A DNA stretch of 64,000 nucleotides, taken from assembly GCF_014397025.1 (NCBI RefSeq), contig NZ_JACJUO010000001.1, positions 1,846,501 through 1,910,500 on the forward strand. The letters run 5' to 3'. The stretch's first letter is position 1, and each line of letters opens with the position of its first letter. The translations under genes were made by a program, and so were the position numbers. Origin of the DNA: Ochrobactrum sp. Marseille-Q0166. Lineage in GTDB: Bacteria > Pseudomonadota > Alphaproteobacteria > Rhizobiales > Rhizobiaceae. The notes beneath the pieces are model-generated. The model was not told the origin of the DNA. It made no database searches and saw only the letters and a program-made list of their open reading frames with translations. Shown in pieces: positions 34,416 through 44,357 of this stretch.

Positions 34416-36533
34416 TTATGAAAGCTTTCTGATCCAGATTTTGGTGTCATGAACTGCCAGACCACCATAAGGTGCGGCCGGTTCCGCTCCGATCAGCGTG
34501 TTGATCCCCTCGCCCCGCTCGAACGTCGAGTTTGGGAAAATACCTTCCGACACAACGACACCACGCTTTTGACCAGCGCGCAACACTGCATGTAGCACCA
34601 CTTCACCGCGATGATTGCCGATTTCAATCCGTTCACCATCTAAGATATCAAGCTGAGCCGCATCATCCGGGTGGATGAGAAGCTCTGGACGAACCTCTTT
34701 GGCAAGAGATGTTGGTGTTTCGGCAAATGTCGAATTCAGGAAATTATGGGCGGGCGATGTGGCAAGACGGAATGGGTGTTCGGCATCCACCGCCTCAATC
34801 ACGTTCCAATAGTCCGGAAACTCTGGAATTGAGTGGTGTGGCCCCTGCAGGCCCATGACTTCCGGTGGTTTGTTTGGTGACGGACTGCCGGTCCAATCGG
34901 GACGGAAGCGGAACTTGCCGTCCGGCCATTTGAAGCCATTGATGTAATGGGCTTCCTCAAATGGCGGCTGCACATCGACAAAGCGCTTTTCCTTCAATTC
35001 ATCGAAATGCGGAAGATCGCTGTTGGCATTCATGTTGTCGATCAACGTACGCTCATCGACGTTAAAGCCCGGCAGATGAGCAACGCCCAGCCGCTCAGCC
35101 AACTCATTTATAACAAAGATATTAGGCCGAGCTTCTGCCAGAGGTTCGATCAGCTTCGGCCCTAGCACCACATGCTGCTGTCCGCCACCACGGTAAATAT
35201 CGTCATGTTCAAGAAATGTCGTCGCAGGCAAAAGCACGTCAGCCATCATCGCAGTATCGGTCATGAACTGCTCATGCACGGCAACAAACAGGTCTTCGCG
35301 GGCGAAGCCCTGCCGCACCAAGCGCTGTTCCGGCGTTACATTCATCGGATTTGTGTTCTGGATGAGCATCGCCGTTACAGGCGGGCCTCCGTACAACGCT
35401 TCGCTATCGCCAGTAAGAATACGCCCGATCTTCGACTGATCAAGAAAACGCAGGCTTTTATCCTGCATTGCGCTGCCTTCGATCTCGCGCTTGTCCATCT
35501 TGAAGATGCCGGCATTGGAATGAAACGCGCCACCGCCCTCATATTGGAATGCGCCGGTAACACACGCAATTGATGCGGCAGCGTGCATGTTCACAGCACC
35601 ATTGCGCTGGCGTGTAAAGCCGTAGCCAAGCCGGAAATAGCTACGCTTGGTCTGTCCCACCAGATGTGCAAAAGCTTCGATTTCCTCGACACTCAGGCCG
35701 GTGATTTCTGCTGCCCATTCCGGTGTACGGGTCTGAAGATGGGATTCCAACCCCTTTGGATCGTCGGTGTAGCGATTGAGATAATCCCAGTCCGCAAGAC
35801 CATCACGAAACAGCACATGCATGACAGCGCAAGCAAAAGCACCATCCGTTCCGGGCTTAAGCACAATGCCCATATCCGCCTGTCGCACAGTCGCATTGGC
35901 ATAGATGTCGATGACGACGATCTTGGCTCCGCGATCCTTGCGTGCCCGCACGGCATGCGTCATCACATTGACCTGCGTAGCTGCGGCATTCGTGCCCCAG
36001 ATAATGACCACGTCGGCCTTTGCCATTTCGCGCGGATCAGGCCCCGTCAGGCTACCGGTACCAGCAAAATAACCAGTCCACGCCATATTTGTGCAGAAAC
36101 TGTCGAACTGGTTCGAATAGCGTTTGGCATAGCGCAGGCGATTGATGGAATCGCGCTGCACGAGCCCCATTGTACCAGCATAGTAATATGGCCAGACGGT
36201 TTCGCTGCCATAGGTCTGCTCGGCCTTGATGAAGCGTTCAGCAATGAGATCAAGCGCTGCTTCCCATGACGCCCGCTTCCACTCGCCACCACCCTTGCGG
36301 CCAGCGCGAATGAGCGGATGTTTCAAACGGTCGGGATGGTGAACCCTCTCGGCATACCGGGCCACCTTGGCGCAGATCACACCAGCGGTATAGCTGTTGT
36401 CCTTGGTGCCACGGACACGACCGATTGTGCGCTCGTCTAAAAGTTCGACATCAAGCGCACAGGTGGAGGGACAATCATGCGGACAGGCAGAATGCCCGAT
36501 TTTGATATTTGACTTGGGGGATGGCTGGCTCAT
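34416..36533 (-). CDS. Molybdopterin oxidoreductase (formate dehydrogenase-like)
   Basis: This 705-aa protein of the DMSO reductase/bis-MGD superfamily has the N-terminal [4Fe-4S] motif HSACPHDCPSTCALDV at 15-30 with a later Cys (AGVICAKVARY), the molybdopterin-binding FDSFCTNMAWTGYFAGTGSL and VVIIWGTNAAATQVN segments, and the C-terminal MopB domain with SPAHNFLNSTFAET. No twin-arginine signal is present, so it is cytoplasmic. The Cys in FCTNMA may be the metal ligand. The substrate is not visible; formate or nitrogen-oxide chemistry is possible. It is isolated on the minus strand. Confidence 0.85.
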   Translation of the reverse strand: MSQPSPKSNIKIGHSACPHDCPSTCALDVELLDERTIGRVRGTKDNSYTAGVICAKVARYAERVHHPDRLKHPLIRAGRKGGGEWKRASWEAALDLIAERFIKAEQTYGSETVWPYYYAGTMGLVQRDSINRLRYAKRYSNQFDSFCTNMAWTGYFAGTGSLTGPDPREMAKADVVIIWGTNAAATQVNVMTHAVRARKDRGAKIVVIDIYANATVRQADMGIVLKPGTDGAFACAVMHVLFRDGLADWDYLNRYTDDPKGLESHLQTRTPEWAAEITGLSVEEIEAFAHLVGQTKRSYFRLGYGFTRQRNGAVNMHAAASIACVTGAFQYEGGGAFHSNAGIFKMDKREIEGSAMQDKSLRFLDQSKIGRILTGDSEALYGGPPVTAMLIQNTNPMNVTPEQRLVRQGFAREDLFVAVHEQFMTDTAMMADVLLPATTFLEHDDIYRGGGQQHVVLGPKLIEPLAEARPNIFVINELAERLGVAHLPGFNVDERTLIDNMNANSDLPHFDELKEKRFVDVQPPFEEAHYINGFKWPDGKFRFRPDWTGSPSPNKPPEVMGLQGPHHSIPEFPDYWNVIEAVDAEHPFRLATSPAHNFLNSTFAETPTSLAKEVRPELLIHPDDAAQLDILDGERIEIGNHRGEVVLHAVLRAGQKRGVVVSEGIFPNSTFERGEGINTLIGAEPAAPYGGLAVHDTKIWIRKLS

Positions 36534-36609
36534 AGTGCTTTTTATCGCAACCGAAGTTCCTCAGAAACGAATTTCTGACGAATTGAACAACCTGCGACGA
36601 AATGGATTT

Positions 36610-37455
36610 TTATGAAAGCCGTAAGGTTACGGCACCAAGAACAATCAGACCGGCTGCTAGAAGACGTGGCAACCCCACTCTCTCTTTGAGAATGAGTCCC
36701 GAAATCAAAATACCAAAGAGAATGGCGGTTTCCCTCAATGCTGCGACCATTGCAATTGGCGCCATAGTCATAGCCCACAGAGCAAGGCCATAAGATAACA
36801 GAGTGCCTATGCCACCGATAAGTGACGGACGCCAATGATTGCGAACATAGTGCAGAAAGCGATCAGGTTCGCGGTAAAGCGCCCAACCCGCCAGTGGAAA
36901 AGCATTTACCAGAAACAACCAGAGCGTGTATGACAAGGTATGCCCTGACGCACGCACACCGACGCCGTCGATGATGGTATAGGCTGCGATGAATCCAGCA
37001 TTGGCTATAGCCAGCAGTGCGGTTTTGCTGGAGGTGCCACCATTGCGATGCCGTGCTTCAATCGCCATTGCCAGAACGCCCGAGCAAATCAGAATAACGC
37101 CGATCCAACCACCCAGACCGATGCGCTCGCCAATCAAAGGTGCACTGACAAGAGCTACCAATAAGGGCGGAGTACCCCGCATGATCGGATAAGCCTCGCT
37201 CATATCGCCGGATTTATAGGCGGCTGCGACCAGCGACATGTAAAATATCTGCGTGATGGTCGACAGGCCGATGTAAATCCAACTTGAGGGATGCGGCAGC
37301 GGTAAGAACGGCAGGAAGAAAACGGCAATCAGACCAGCCGCCCCAACCACACAGGCGGCTGCAAAAAATTTGTCGCTTCCGCCTTTGACGATGGCATTCC
37401 AGCTTGCGTGGAAAAACGCACCACAAAGGACAATCAGCAGTACGCTACCAGACAT
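36610..37455 (-). CDS. EamA-family (DMT) transporter
   Basis: This 281-aa inner-membrane protein has ten hydrophobic helices in two EamA repeats, with SAPLIGERIGLGGWIGVILI and LKERVGLPRLLAAGLIVLGA marking the ends of the two repeats. Members export metabolites or drugs; the substrate is not known. It lies in minus orientation between the molybdopterin enzyme and the divergent rlmJ. Confidence 0.85.
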   Translation of the reverse strand: MSGSVLLIVLCGAFFHASWNAIVKGGSDKFFAAACVVGAAGLIAVFFLPFLPLPHPSSWIYIGLSTITQIFYMSLVAAAYKSGDMSEAYPIMRGTPPLLVALVSAPLIGERIGLGGWIGVILICSGVLAMAIEARHRNGGTSSKTALLAIANAGFIAAYTIIDGVGVRASGHTLSYTLWLFLVNAFPLAGWALYREPDRFLHYVRNHWRPSLIGGIGTLLSYGLALWAMTMAPIAMVAALRETAILFGILISGLILKERVGLPRLLAAGLIVLGAVTLRLS

Positions 37456-37557
37456 GGAAGACTCGACTCAGATGAGAGCAGATAATGAAGGTTTTATGTC
37501 ACATTTGGTGAAACAGGGATATTGCCGAAAGCAACGAGGCATGAAACAAGCGCCGTT

Positions 37558-38430
37558 ATGAATTATCGTCACGCCTATCACGCCGGGAACTTTGCCGATG
37601 TCGTCAAGCACGTCATCCTTTCCCGCATTGTTGAATATCTCAAGCGGAAGGATCAGGCCTTTCGCGTTATCGATACCCATGCAGGCATCGGCCTTTACGA
37701 TCTGCGCGGCACCGAGGCAGGCAAAACCGGCGAATGGACCGGCGGTATCCGCCGCATTTTCGATGCAGTCGAAAAGGGTGAAATCCCGGATACTGCAATT
37801 GAACTGCTGCAGCCTTATCTCGATGTGGTTCGCACGGTGAATAAGGGTAAAGAGCTACGTCACTATCCCGGCTCGCCGCTTTTGACCCGTCATCTGTTAC
37901 GTAAACAGGATCGCATGTCGGCGCTGGAGCTTCATCCGCAAGATGCCAAAAAGCTGGCGAAGCTGTTTGACGGTGATTATCAGGTGCGCGTCATAGAACT
38001 GGACGGCTGGCTTGCGCTCGGTGCGCACATGCCGCCGAAGGAGAAACGCGGACTGGTTCTGATCGATCCGCCATTTGAGATTGCAGGAGAATTCGACCGG
38101 TTGGTCGATGGTCTCGTGAAGGCACATAAGCGCTTTCCAGGGGGGACTTTTGCGCTCTGGTATCCCGTCAAGGATCGCAGGGAAACCGAGCGTTTTGCAA
38201 AATGTCTGCGTGAAACAGAAATTCCGAAGATCATGCGCATTGAACTTGCGATTCGTGCACCGTCTCTTGAGCCCAAGCTCGATGGAACAGGAATGATCAT
38301 CGTCAATCCGCCCTATACACTCGAAAGTGAGATGCAAATCCTGCTTCCCTGCCTTACCAAGTTGCTTAGTGAAGAAAAGGGGAGCCATTTCAGCATCCAA
38401 TGGATACGCAGTGAGACGGATCACACTTGA
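37558..38430 (+). CDS. rlmJ: 23S rRNA (adenine-N6)-methyltransferase RlmJ
   Basis: This 290-aa enzyme methylates A2030 of 23S rRNA. MNYRHAYHAGNFADVVKHVI at the start, FRVIDTHAGIGLYDL for AdoMet binding, SALELHPQDAKKL, and the catalytic LVLIDPPFEIAGEFDR (DPPF) fit the RlmJ (ComJ/YhiR) family. I start it at 37558 where the conserved N-terminus begins, rejecting the longer frame at 37522. Confidence 0.92.
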   Translation: MNYRHAYHAGNFADVVKHVILSRIVEYLKRKDQAFRVIDTHAGIGLYDLRGTEAGKTGEWTGGIRRIFDAVEKGEIPDTAIELLQPYLDVVRTVNKGKELRHYPGSPLLTRHLLRKQDRMSALELHPQDAKKLAKLFDGDYQVRVIELDGWLALGAHMPPKEKRGLVLIDPPFEIAGEFDRLVDGLVKAHKRFPGGTFALWYPVKDRRETERFAKCLRETEIPKIMRIELAIRAPSLEPKLDGTGMIIVNPPYTLESEMQILLPCLTKLLSEEKGSHFSIQWIRSETDHT

Positions 38431-38514
38431 CCGCTGTCCCTTGCTGAATGAAACTGCACTCAGCCAATTTAATGACGTGAGCTTCGTGCTCGAATTGTGA
38501 GACAGGATAGAGAC

Positions 38515-38982
38515 ATGCAACGCAAGTTGGATCGCATCGGACAGTTTTCTCGTGCAGCACTTCTGGCTGCATTAGCTCTTCCCCTGACGTTCACTGCCCT
38601 GCCAGCAAGCGCCGCTGATTATCTCAAATCAGCTCCAACTGCCATCGGCGACGCAGGTCTCTGCAATCAGCAAAGTGTTCTGCGCCGCGTGGTTTCTGAT
38701 TTCGGATATCAAGTTCGTCATGTGCCGCACCTTCCGCAGGTCGGCATTTCAGCGATGAGCGATGTTCGCCTCACCCGTTATGAGCCCAAGAACAATCCAG
38801 CGCAGATCGAGCGCACCTACTGTCGGGCAACAGCTGTGCTCAGCAATGGGCAGTATCGCCCGGTCTGGTATATGGTTGAAGAAGGTCAAGGTTTCGCCGG
38901 CGTCGGCAGCAATGTCGAATTCTGCGTCGAAGGGTTCGACCGCTGGTATGTCTTTGACGCTAGCTGCCGCGTTCTGCGCTGA
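38515..38982 (+). CDS. Secreted cysteine-containing hypothetical protein
   Basis: This 155-aa protein starts at 38515 behind AGGA and has a signal peptide (core AALLAALALPLTFTALPASA, cleavage near residue 33). The mature part has four Cys residues (50, 103, 137, 151), so two disulfides are likely, and the stretches VRHVPHLPQVG and WYMVEEGQGFAGVGSNVEFC. It lies just before the RNase T2 gene, 11 bp apart, so the two are probably co-transcribed. Function unknown. Confidence 0.7.
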   Translation: MQRKLDRIGQFSRAALLAALALPLTFTALPASAADYLKSAPTAIGDAGLCNQQSVLRRVVSDFGYQVRHVPHLPQVGISAMSDVRLTRYEPKNNPAQIERTYCRATAVLSNGQYRPVWYMVEEGQGFAGVGSNVEFCVEGFDRWYVFDASCRVLR

Positions 38983-38993
38983 TCGGACGGACA

Positions 38994-39671
38994 ATGTTAC
39001 GCAAACTGGCGGCGATTTCAGCAGCCCTTCTTGCAACTTCATTTGTAGCGCTACCCGCAACAGCGCAACACCGGGGCAGCGACCGCCCCGGTGTTTTTGA
39101 TTTTTACGTGCTCTCGCTTTCATGGTCACCAAGTTACTGCGCCTTGGAAGGGCCCAGAGCAAACAGGCAACAATGCGGGACCAACCGACCTTTTGGGTTT
39201 GTCGTTCATGGCCTTTGGCCGCAGAATGAATGGGGCTATCCGGCGAATTGTCAGTTCGATGATACGCGCAGCCGTGGCAGTTTCGTGGCGCGGCAGATTG
39301 TGTCCAGCGTATCCGACATCATGCCTTCCACGGGTCTTGTCGCCCATCAATGGCGCAAGCATGGAAGCTGCTCAGGCCTTTCTCAAAGCGAATATTTCAA
39401 CACAATCCGCCAAGCTTATGAGCATGTGAACATTCCGCCAAGCCTTCGCAGTCTGGCTGGAAACCGTCGTGTTGATCCGGCATTGGTGGAAAAAGCCTTT
39501 ATTGCCGCCAATCCGGGGATGAAACTTGATGGAATCTCCATTTCCTGCAATCGCAATTACATGCAGGAGGTTCGTATATGCATGACGAAAGATCTAAAAT
39601 TTCGACCCTGCGAACAGGTTAATAATAACGCATGCCGCAGCCACTCAGTTATGATGCCTGCGACGAGATAG
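38994..39671 (+). CDS. Secreted ribonuclease T2-family protein
   Basis: This 225-aa protein has a signal peptide (ISAALLATSFVALPATAQHR near residue 25) and the T2 fold with FYVLSLSWSPSYC, CAS1 GFVVHGLWPQ (His72) and CAS2 VAHQWRKHGSCSG (His118, Lys122, His123). It should degrade RNA in the periplasm or outside the cell. The CAS2 box normally has Glu after the first His; here it is Gln119. Disulfide cysteines are present. It follows a small cysteine-containing secreted protein. Confidence 0.88.
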   Translation: MLRKLAAISAALLATSFVALPATAQHRGSDRPGVFDFYVLSLSWSPSYCALEGPRANRQQCGTNRPFGFVVHGLWPQNEWGYPANCQFDDTRSRGSFVARQIVSSVSDIMPSTGLVAHQWRKHGSCSGLSQSEYFNTIRQAYEHVNIPPSLRSLAGNRRVDPALVEKAFIAANPGMKLDGISISCNRNYMQEVRICMTKDLKFRPCEQVNNNACRSHSVMMPATR

Positions 39672-39692
39672 TCCTAAACATCAGGAATAATC

Positions 39693-40292
39693 ATGACTCA
39701 GATTCTTTACTCGCCCGCCTCGCCCTATAGTGCGAAGGTGCGTATGGCAGCGACCTATGCTGAAATTCCGTTCGAAAGCGTAACCGTTACCACCTCTGCT
39801 GAGCCCGAGAACCTGATCAATGCCAATCCTTTGGGAAAAATTCCGACACTGATAACTGATGATGGCAAGTCAGTGTTTGATAGCCGTGCAATCATGCAAT
39901 ACCTCAACCGCGTATCGGGGAATAAAGTTTTTCCACGGAATGCCGAAAAGCGTACCGATGCAGAGCGTTATGAAGCAATCGCTGACGGTCTAGCCGATGT
40001 TCTGCTTGCGCATGTTTACGAGCGTCGCACACGGCCCGAAGAAAAAATATATCAACCATGGCTGGATCTGCAATGGCGCAAGGCGGAACGGGCGCTTGAC
40101 CTGTTGAATGAAGCTCCACCTCGTCTTGCCGCCAAGCTGCATGGTGGTCATATCGCTATTGCTGCAACGCTGGGTTATCTAGCCTTACGCTTTGAAGGCC
40201 AGTGGGAACGTGGCCGACCAAAGCTCAAAAAATGGATGAAGCGTTTCGAAGAGCTACATCCAGAGCTTTCAAAGCTTCTGCCACACGTTTAA
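39693..40292 (+). CDS. Glutathione S-transferase family protein
   Basis: This 199-aa protein has the thioredoxin-like N-terminal GST domain with LYSPASPYSAKVRMAA (Ser near residue 11 where Tyr/Ser/Cys acts), NPLGKIPTLITDDGKSVFDS, and DSRAIMQYLN, followed by an all-helical C-terminal domain. Bacterial GSTs of this class serve stress defence or small-molecule turnover. The substrate is not visible. It is followed by a terminator and is convergent with omp25. Confidence 0.88.
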   Translation: MTQILYSPASPYSAKVRMAATYAEIPFESVTVTTSAEPENLINANPLGKIPTLITDDGKSVFDSRAIMQYLNRVSGNKVFPRNAEKRTDAERYEAIADGLADVLLAHVYERRTRPEEKIYQPWLDLQWRKAERALDLLNEAPPRLAAKLHGGHIAIAATLGYLALRFEGQWERGRPKLKKWMKRFEELHPELSKLLPHV

Positions 40293-40298
40293 AATAAA

Positions 40299-40328
40299 AA
40301 AACCGGGCAGAGTTTTCTGCCCGGTTTT
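40299..40328. terminator. Bidirectional terminator between GST and omp25
   Basis: AAAACCGGGCAGA and TCTGCCCGGTTTT form a perfect 13-bp stem around GTTT. It serves both convergent genes. Confidence 0.93.
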
Positions 40329-40348
40329 CCTGTTCGATTACAACGTAA

Positions 40349-40999
40349 TTAGAACTTGTAGCCAAGACCAACGCGGATGTCCTGCGTGTCCAGCTTATCA
40401 CGAACAGTCGTGCCGCCGAGATCGTAGTTCTTGTTACCGAACTGAGTGTAGCGATATTCGACGCGACCAAGAATGTTCTCGGTCAGCTTAGCTTCCATAC
40501 CAACGCCTGCAGTCCAGCCAACGCGGAACTTGCTTTCATCGTCGTTGTTACCCGAAAGCTTAACCTGCGAACCAGCAACACCGCCAGTGATATATGGCAT
40601 AACTGGGTTCAGGTCGTAACCCAGACGGCCACGCAGCGATCCTTCAAAGCCCTGCTTAACCTGAAGACCATCACGGGACTTCTTGGCAGCCGAATAGCCA
40701 GCGTCGCCTTCAACACCATAAACAAACTGGTCCTGCTGGAAATTCCAGCCAGCGTAAGCGCCGCCCTTCCAGTCGTCAGGCTTCACAGTGATGTTGCCAC
40801 CAGGAAGTTCGTTCTTCGACTTGTTCCAACCGTAGCCGAGGTAAAGACCAGTGTAACCACCAGCCCAGCTGTACTGTGGAGCCATTTCAACCGGAGCTGG
40901 AACAGGAGGCTGTTCCATGATTGCGTCAGCTGCGAAAGCGGTTGCAGAGAACGGCAGCAGCGCAGCCGAGGCGATTACGAGAGACTTAAGAGTGCGCAT
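40349..40999 (-). CDS. omp25: Outer-membrane protein Omp25
   Basis: This 216-aa eight-stranded beta-barrel is the major outer-membrane protein of Brucella-type bacteria. The signal peptide is [20 protein letters not shown] (cleaved at AFA-AD). The mature part carries [56 protein letters not shown], and the end [19 protein letters not shown] with a final Phe for barrel assembly. I chose the ATG at 40999 behind GGAG; the longer frame is rejected because the signal peptide starts here. In Brucella, Omp25 is under BvrR/BvrS control; no site is visible here. Confidence 0.96.
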   Translation of the reverse strand: MRTLKSLVIASAALLPFSATAFAADAIMEQPPVPAPVEMAPQYSWAGGYTGLYLGYGWNKSKNELPGGNITVKPDDWKGGAYAGWNFQQDQFVYGVEGDAGYSAAKKSRDGLQVKQGFEGSLRGRLGYDLNPVMPYITGGVAGSQVKLSGNNDDESKFRVGWTAGVGMEAKLTENILGRVEYRYTQFGNKNYDLGGTTVRDKLDTQDIRVGLGYKF

Positions 41000-41351
41000 T
41001 GCATTCTCCTTCAATAAATTACCTTTAGCGCGGTCCCTTATCGGGTGGGCATCAATTTGGGACTGAGACGCCCATGCCGCGCTGACAGGGAAGACATATC
41101 GACGATAATTGCGGCACGATCTGCCCCCTCGTGTGGAGATAACCTGTCGAGAACATGGCAAAATTGCGATGTTGCATTCTGGCAACGCTTCGGCAGCAGC
41201 CCCATATAAGGTGCAGAGAATTGAGTCTTGAGAAAAGGAAACATGTCAGCCAAATAGAAACCACTGAATTTGCTAGCTTTTCGTCAGCATTGAATGCTTA
41301 TCACTCTATTTTCTGCTGCATTTCTCCTGCAAGATGTCCTGAATCACGGCG
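41000..41351. promoter_or_regulatory. Divergent promoter region omp25/pteridine reductase
   Basis: This 352-bp spacer contains the promoters of omp25 (leftward) and of the SDR-uvrC unit (rightward). Open frames here have no ribosome binding site or domain. No clear operator is seen. Confidence 0.5.
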
Positions 41352-42164
41352 ATGAATAACGATAAGAAAGTGTTTACCCTGTTGGAAACAACACAAAACA
41401 GCCCGCTTGCTAATTGTCCCGTTCTGGTAACCGGCGGTGCACGGCGCATAGGAAAAGCGATCGTTCTCGATTTAGCGGCGCATGGCTTTCCGGTTGCTAT
41501 TCACTGCAATCGCTCTGCCAAAGAAGGTGAGCAGCTCGCCGAAGAAATTAACGCTAACGGCGGAAAAGCCTGCATTGTTCAGGCTGACTTGGCTGATGAA
41601 AGTGACGTTCGTGGACTGCTGAAACAGGCTCAGGCTCAGCTTGGCCCGATCCGCCTACTTGTAAACAATGCATCGCTCTTTCAAGACGACCGTGTCGGAA
41701 CCCTTGATATGCAACTCTGGGATCGCCACTTTGCTATCCATCTCAAGACACCTGTTATGCTCGCCGAAGAAATGGCCAAAGCTTTGCCCGATAATCTTGA
41801 TGGGCTGGTGATCAACGTCATCGATCAGCGAGTCTGGAAGCTAAACCCGCAGTTCTTTTCTTATACGCTTTCAAAAACAGCGCTCTGGAATGCAACAAAA
41901 ACCCTCGCACAGGCACTTGCGCCCCGGATTCGTGTGAATGCTATAGCACCAGGCCCGACCTTGCCGAGTGAACGGCAGAACCTGAATGACTTTGAACTAC
42001 AGGTCAGCCGCCTGCCTTTACAAAGAGCTCCCGACCTAGCCGAATTTGGGCGCACTGTTCGTTATTTTTGGGAAAGCCGCTCTGTTACCGGTCAGATGAT
42101 CGCTCTGGATGGCGGACAGCACATCGCATGGGAGACACCCGACATAGCAGGAATTAAAGAATGA
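41352..42164 (+). CDS. SDR oxidoreductase, pteridine reductase-like
   Basis: This 270-aa SDR has the PTR1/FolM cofactor motif TGGARRIG at 27-34, instead of the normal TGXXXGXG. NNAS is at 105-108. The catalytic set is Asp158-Tyr171-Lys175 ([10 protein letters not shown] and YTLSK), as in pteridine reductases, rather than Ser-Tyr-Lys. It should reduce dihydro- or biopterins or dihydromonapterin with NADPH. Its stop overlaps the uvrC start as ATGA, so both are co-translated, an odd pairing with DNA repair. Confidence 0.85.
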   Translation: MNNDKKVFTLLETTQNSPLANCPVLVTGGARRIGKAIVLDLAAHGFPVAIHCNRSAKEGEQLAEEINANGGKACIVQADLADESDVRGLLKQAQAQLGPIRLLVNNASLFQDDRVGTLDMQLWDRHFAIHLKTPVMLAEEMAKALPDNLDGLVINVIDQRVWKLNPQFFSYTLSKTALWNATKTLAQALAPRIRVNAIAPGPTLPSERQNLNDFELQVSRLPLQRAPDLAEFGRTVRYFWESRSVTGQMIALDGGQHIAWETPDIAGIKE

Positions 42165-44227
42165 CCATGTCACGTAAATTCAATGATGATGTCTTTTCAC
42201 ACCTCCCATCCGATGTTGAGAGTGATGTGACAGATATTAGCATGGATGATGCGTATACGGACGACCATGATTCTATCGAACAAACGACAGCTGCCGCTTC
42301 TGTTGCTGATTCCATACAATGGGATTCTTCAGATGGCCTGCCGGATACCACAGGTCTGAGTGGCGCGGATATTATTAGTGCCTTTGTCAAACACTTGCCC
42401 AACAATCCAGGCGTCTACCGCATGTTCAACAGCGCGGGTGACGTTCTTTATGTCGGAAAAGCTCGCAGCCTGAAGAAGCGCGTCTCGAATTATGCACGTG
42501 GTATTGGTCATTCAAACCGTATCACCCGCATGATTGGCGAAACGGTTACAATGGAATTTGTTGTCACCCGCACCGAAACCGAAGCGCTGCTTTTGGAAGC
42601 GAATCTCATCAAGCGTTTAAGGCCACGCTTTAATGTTCTGCTCAGAGATGACAAATCATTCCCCTATATCCTGTTGACTGGTGACCACCGTGCACCGGGC
42701 ATTTTTAAACACAGGGGCGCACGCACGCGCAAAGGCGAATTCTTCGGCCCGTTTGCGTCCGGCGGCGCGGTTACACGCACAATCAATGCACTTCAGCGCG
42801 CATTCTTGCTGCGCACTTGCACAGATTCTGTGTTCGAATCGCGTACGCGTCCCTGTTTGCTCTATCAAATCAAGCGTTGTTCCGGTCCTTGCACACACGA
42901 AGTCAGCGATCAGGATTACGCCGAATTAGTTAGCGAAGCGAAAGCCTTTCTTTCAGGGAAAAGCCAGAAGGTAAAAGATCATCTGTCAGCAGCCATGCAA
43001 GCCGCATCGGCCGATCTCGATTTTGAACACGCGGCTGTCTATCGCGACCGCCTTGCCGCACTTTCGCATGTTCAGTCACATCAAGGCATTAATCCTCAAA
43101 CCGTTGAGGAAGCTGATGTATTCGCCATCCATCAGGATGGTGGCATGACATGTATTCAGGTCTTCTTCTTTCGTACAGGCCAGAACTGGGGCAATCGCGC
43201 CTATTTTCCGAAAGCAGACAGTTCCCTTGGCCCTGCTGAAGTTTTGGGAGCATTCCTGTCGCAATTCTATGATGACAAGCCCTGCCCCAAGCTCATTCTC
43301 CTTTCAGAAGGCATCGAGGATCAAGAACTGCTTGGAGATGCGCTTTCATCAAGAGCGGGACACCGCGTATATGTGAATGTGCCGCAACGCGGAGAAAAGA
43401 AAGAGCTGACTGATCATGCTTTGACCAATGCTCGTGAAGCTCTTGGACGCCGTCTGGCTGAAACATCTTCTCAAGCGCGGCTACTCAAGGGGCTAGCCGA
43501 AGCCTTTGAATTACCAACAATTCCGCGCCGTATCGAAGTGTATGACAATTCGCACATCATGGGCACAAATGCAGTGGGCGGGATGATCGTTGCGGGGCCG
43601 GAAGGCTTTGTGAAAAACCAGTATCGTAAGTTCAATATCAAATCGACGGATATCACACCCGGCGACGACTTTGGCATGATGCGCGAGGTGATCGAACGCC
43701 GCTTTTCAAGGCTTGTCAAAGAACATGGCGAACCTGAATCGACAAACGATGGTGATAACAACGATGCATTCCCCGCTTGGCCGGATCTTATTCTAATTGA
43801 TGGGGGTCAGGGACAGGTTGGTGTGGTCCGGGAGATTCTGGCTGAACTGGGAATCGCTCACCTTGTAAGAGCAGTTGGCATCGCAAAAGGTGTTGATCGC
43901 GAAGCCGGTCGTGAACGTTTCTTTATAGAGGGCAAAGCACCTTTCACACTGCCGCCGCGCGACCCGGTTCTCTACTTCATTCAGCGCATGCGTGACGAGG
44001 CGCATCGATTCGCCATCGGTACACATCGTGCAAAACGAAAGAAAGATTTTGTGGCAAATCCACTTGATGAGATTTCAGGAATCGGCCCGTCGCGGAAACG
44101 TGCTTTGCTTCATCACTTTGGAACGGCGAAAGCAGTTTCCAAAGCAGCAATCGAAGACCTCATGCAAATCGAGGGCATTTCAGAAGCCATGGCAAAGACT
44201 ATTCACGATCATTTTCATGACCGGTGA
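42161..44227 (+). CDS. uvrC: Excinuclease ABC subunit C
   Basis: This 688-aa nuclease makes the two incisions in nucleotide excision repair. The GIY-YIG domain begins at [20 protein letters not shown] (about residue 85), the UVR motif is [16 protein letters not shown], the RNase H-like C-terminal nuclease has [20 protein letters not shown] and [18 protein letters not shown], and two HhH motifs close it ([35 protein letters not shown]). An Asp/Ser-rich N-terminal extension of about 75 residues precedes it. Confidence 0.96.
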   Translation: MTMSRKFNDDVFSHLPSDVESDVTDISMDDAYTDDHDSIEQTTAAASVADSIQWDSSDGLPDTTGLSGADIISAFVKHLPNNPGVYRMFNSAGDVLYVGKARSLKKRVSNYARGIGHSNRITRMIGETVTMEFVVTRTETEALLLEANLIKRLRPRFNVLLRDDKSFPYILLTGDHRAPGIFKHRGARTRKGEFFGPFASGGAVTRTINALQRAFLLRTCTDSVFESRTRPCLLYQIKRCSGPCTHEVSDQDYAELVSEAKAFLSGKSQKVKDHLSAAMQAASADLDFEHAAVYRDRLAALSHVQSHQGINPQTVEEADVFAIHQDGGMTCIQVFFFRTGQNWGNRAYFPKADSSLGPAEVLGAFLSQFYDDKPCPKLILLSEGIEDQELLGDALSSRAGHRVYVNVPQRGEKKELTDHALTNAREALGRRLAETSSQARLLKGLAEAFELPTIPRRIEVYDNSHIMGTNAVGGMIVAGPEGFVKNQYRKFNIKSTDITPGDDFGMMREVIERRFSRLVKEHGEPESTNDGDNNDAFPAWPDLILIDGGQGQVGVVREILAELGIAHLVRAVGIAKGVDREAGRERFFIEGKAPFTLPPRDPVLYFIQRMRDEAHRFAIGTHRAKRKKDFVANPLDEISGIGPSRKRALLHHFGTAKAVSKAAIEDLMQIEGISEAMAKTIHDHFHDR

Positions 44228-44357
44228 CGCAATTTTGTCTAGGTTAGAGCTGCGAATCTTACATAGGCGTCATTACGCCCCGGTAGAACGTATCAGCAGG
44301 TGTTGATTTTCTTTGTCATCCCTGTTGATGTGCTCTCATAACGAATGCGGCGGTGCT

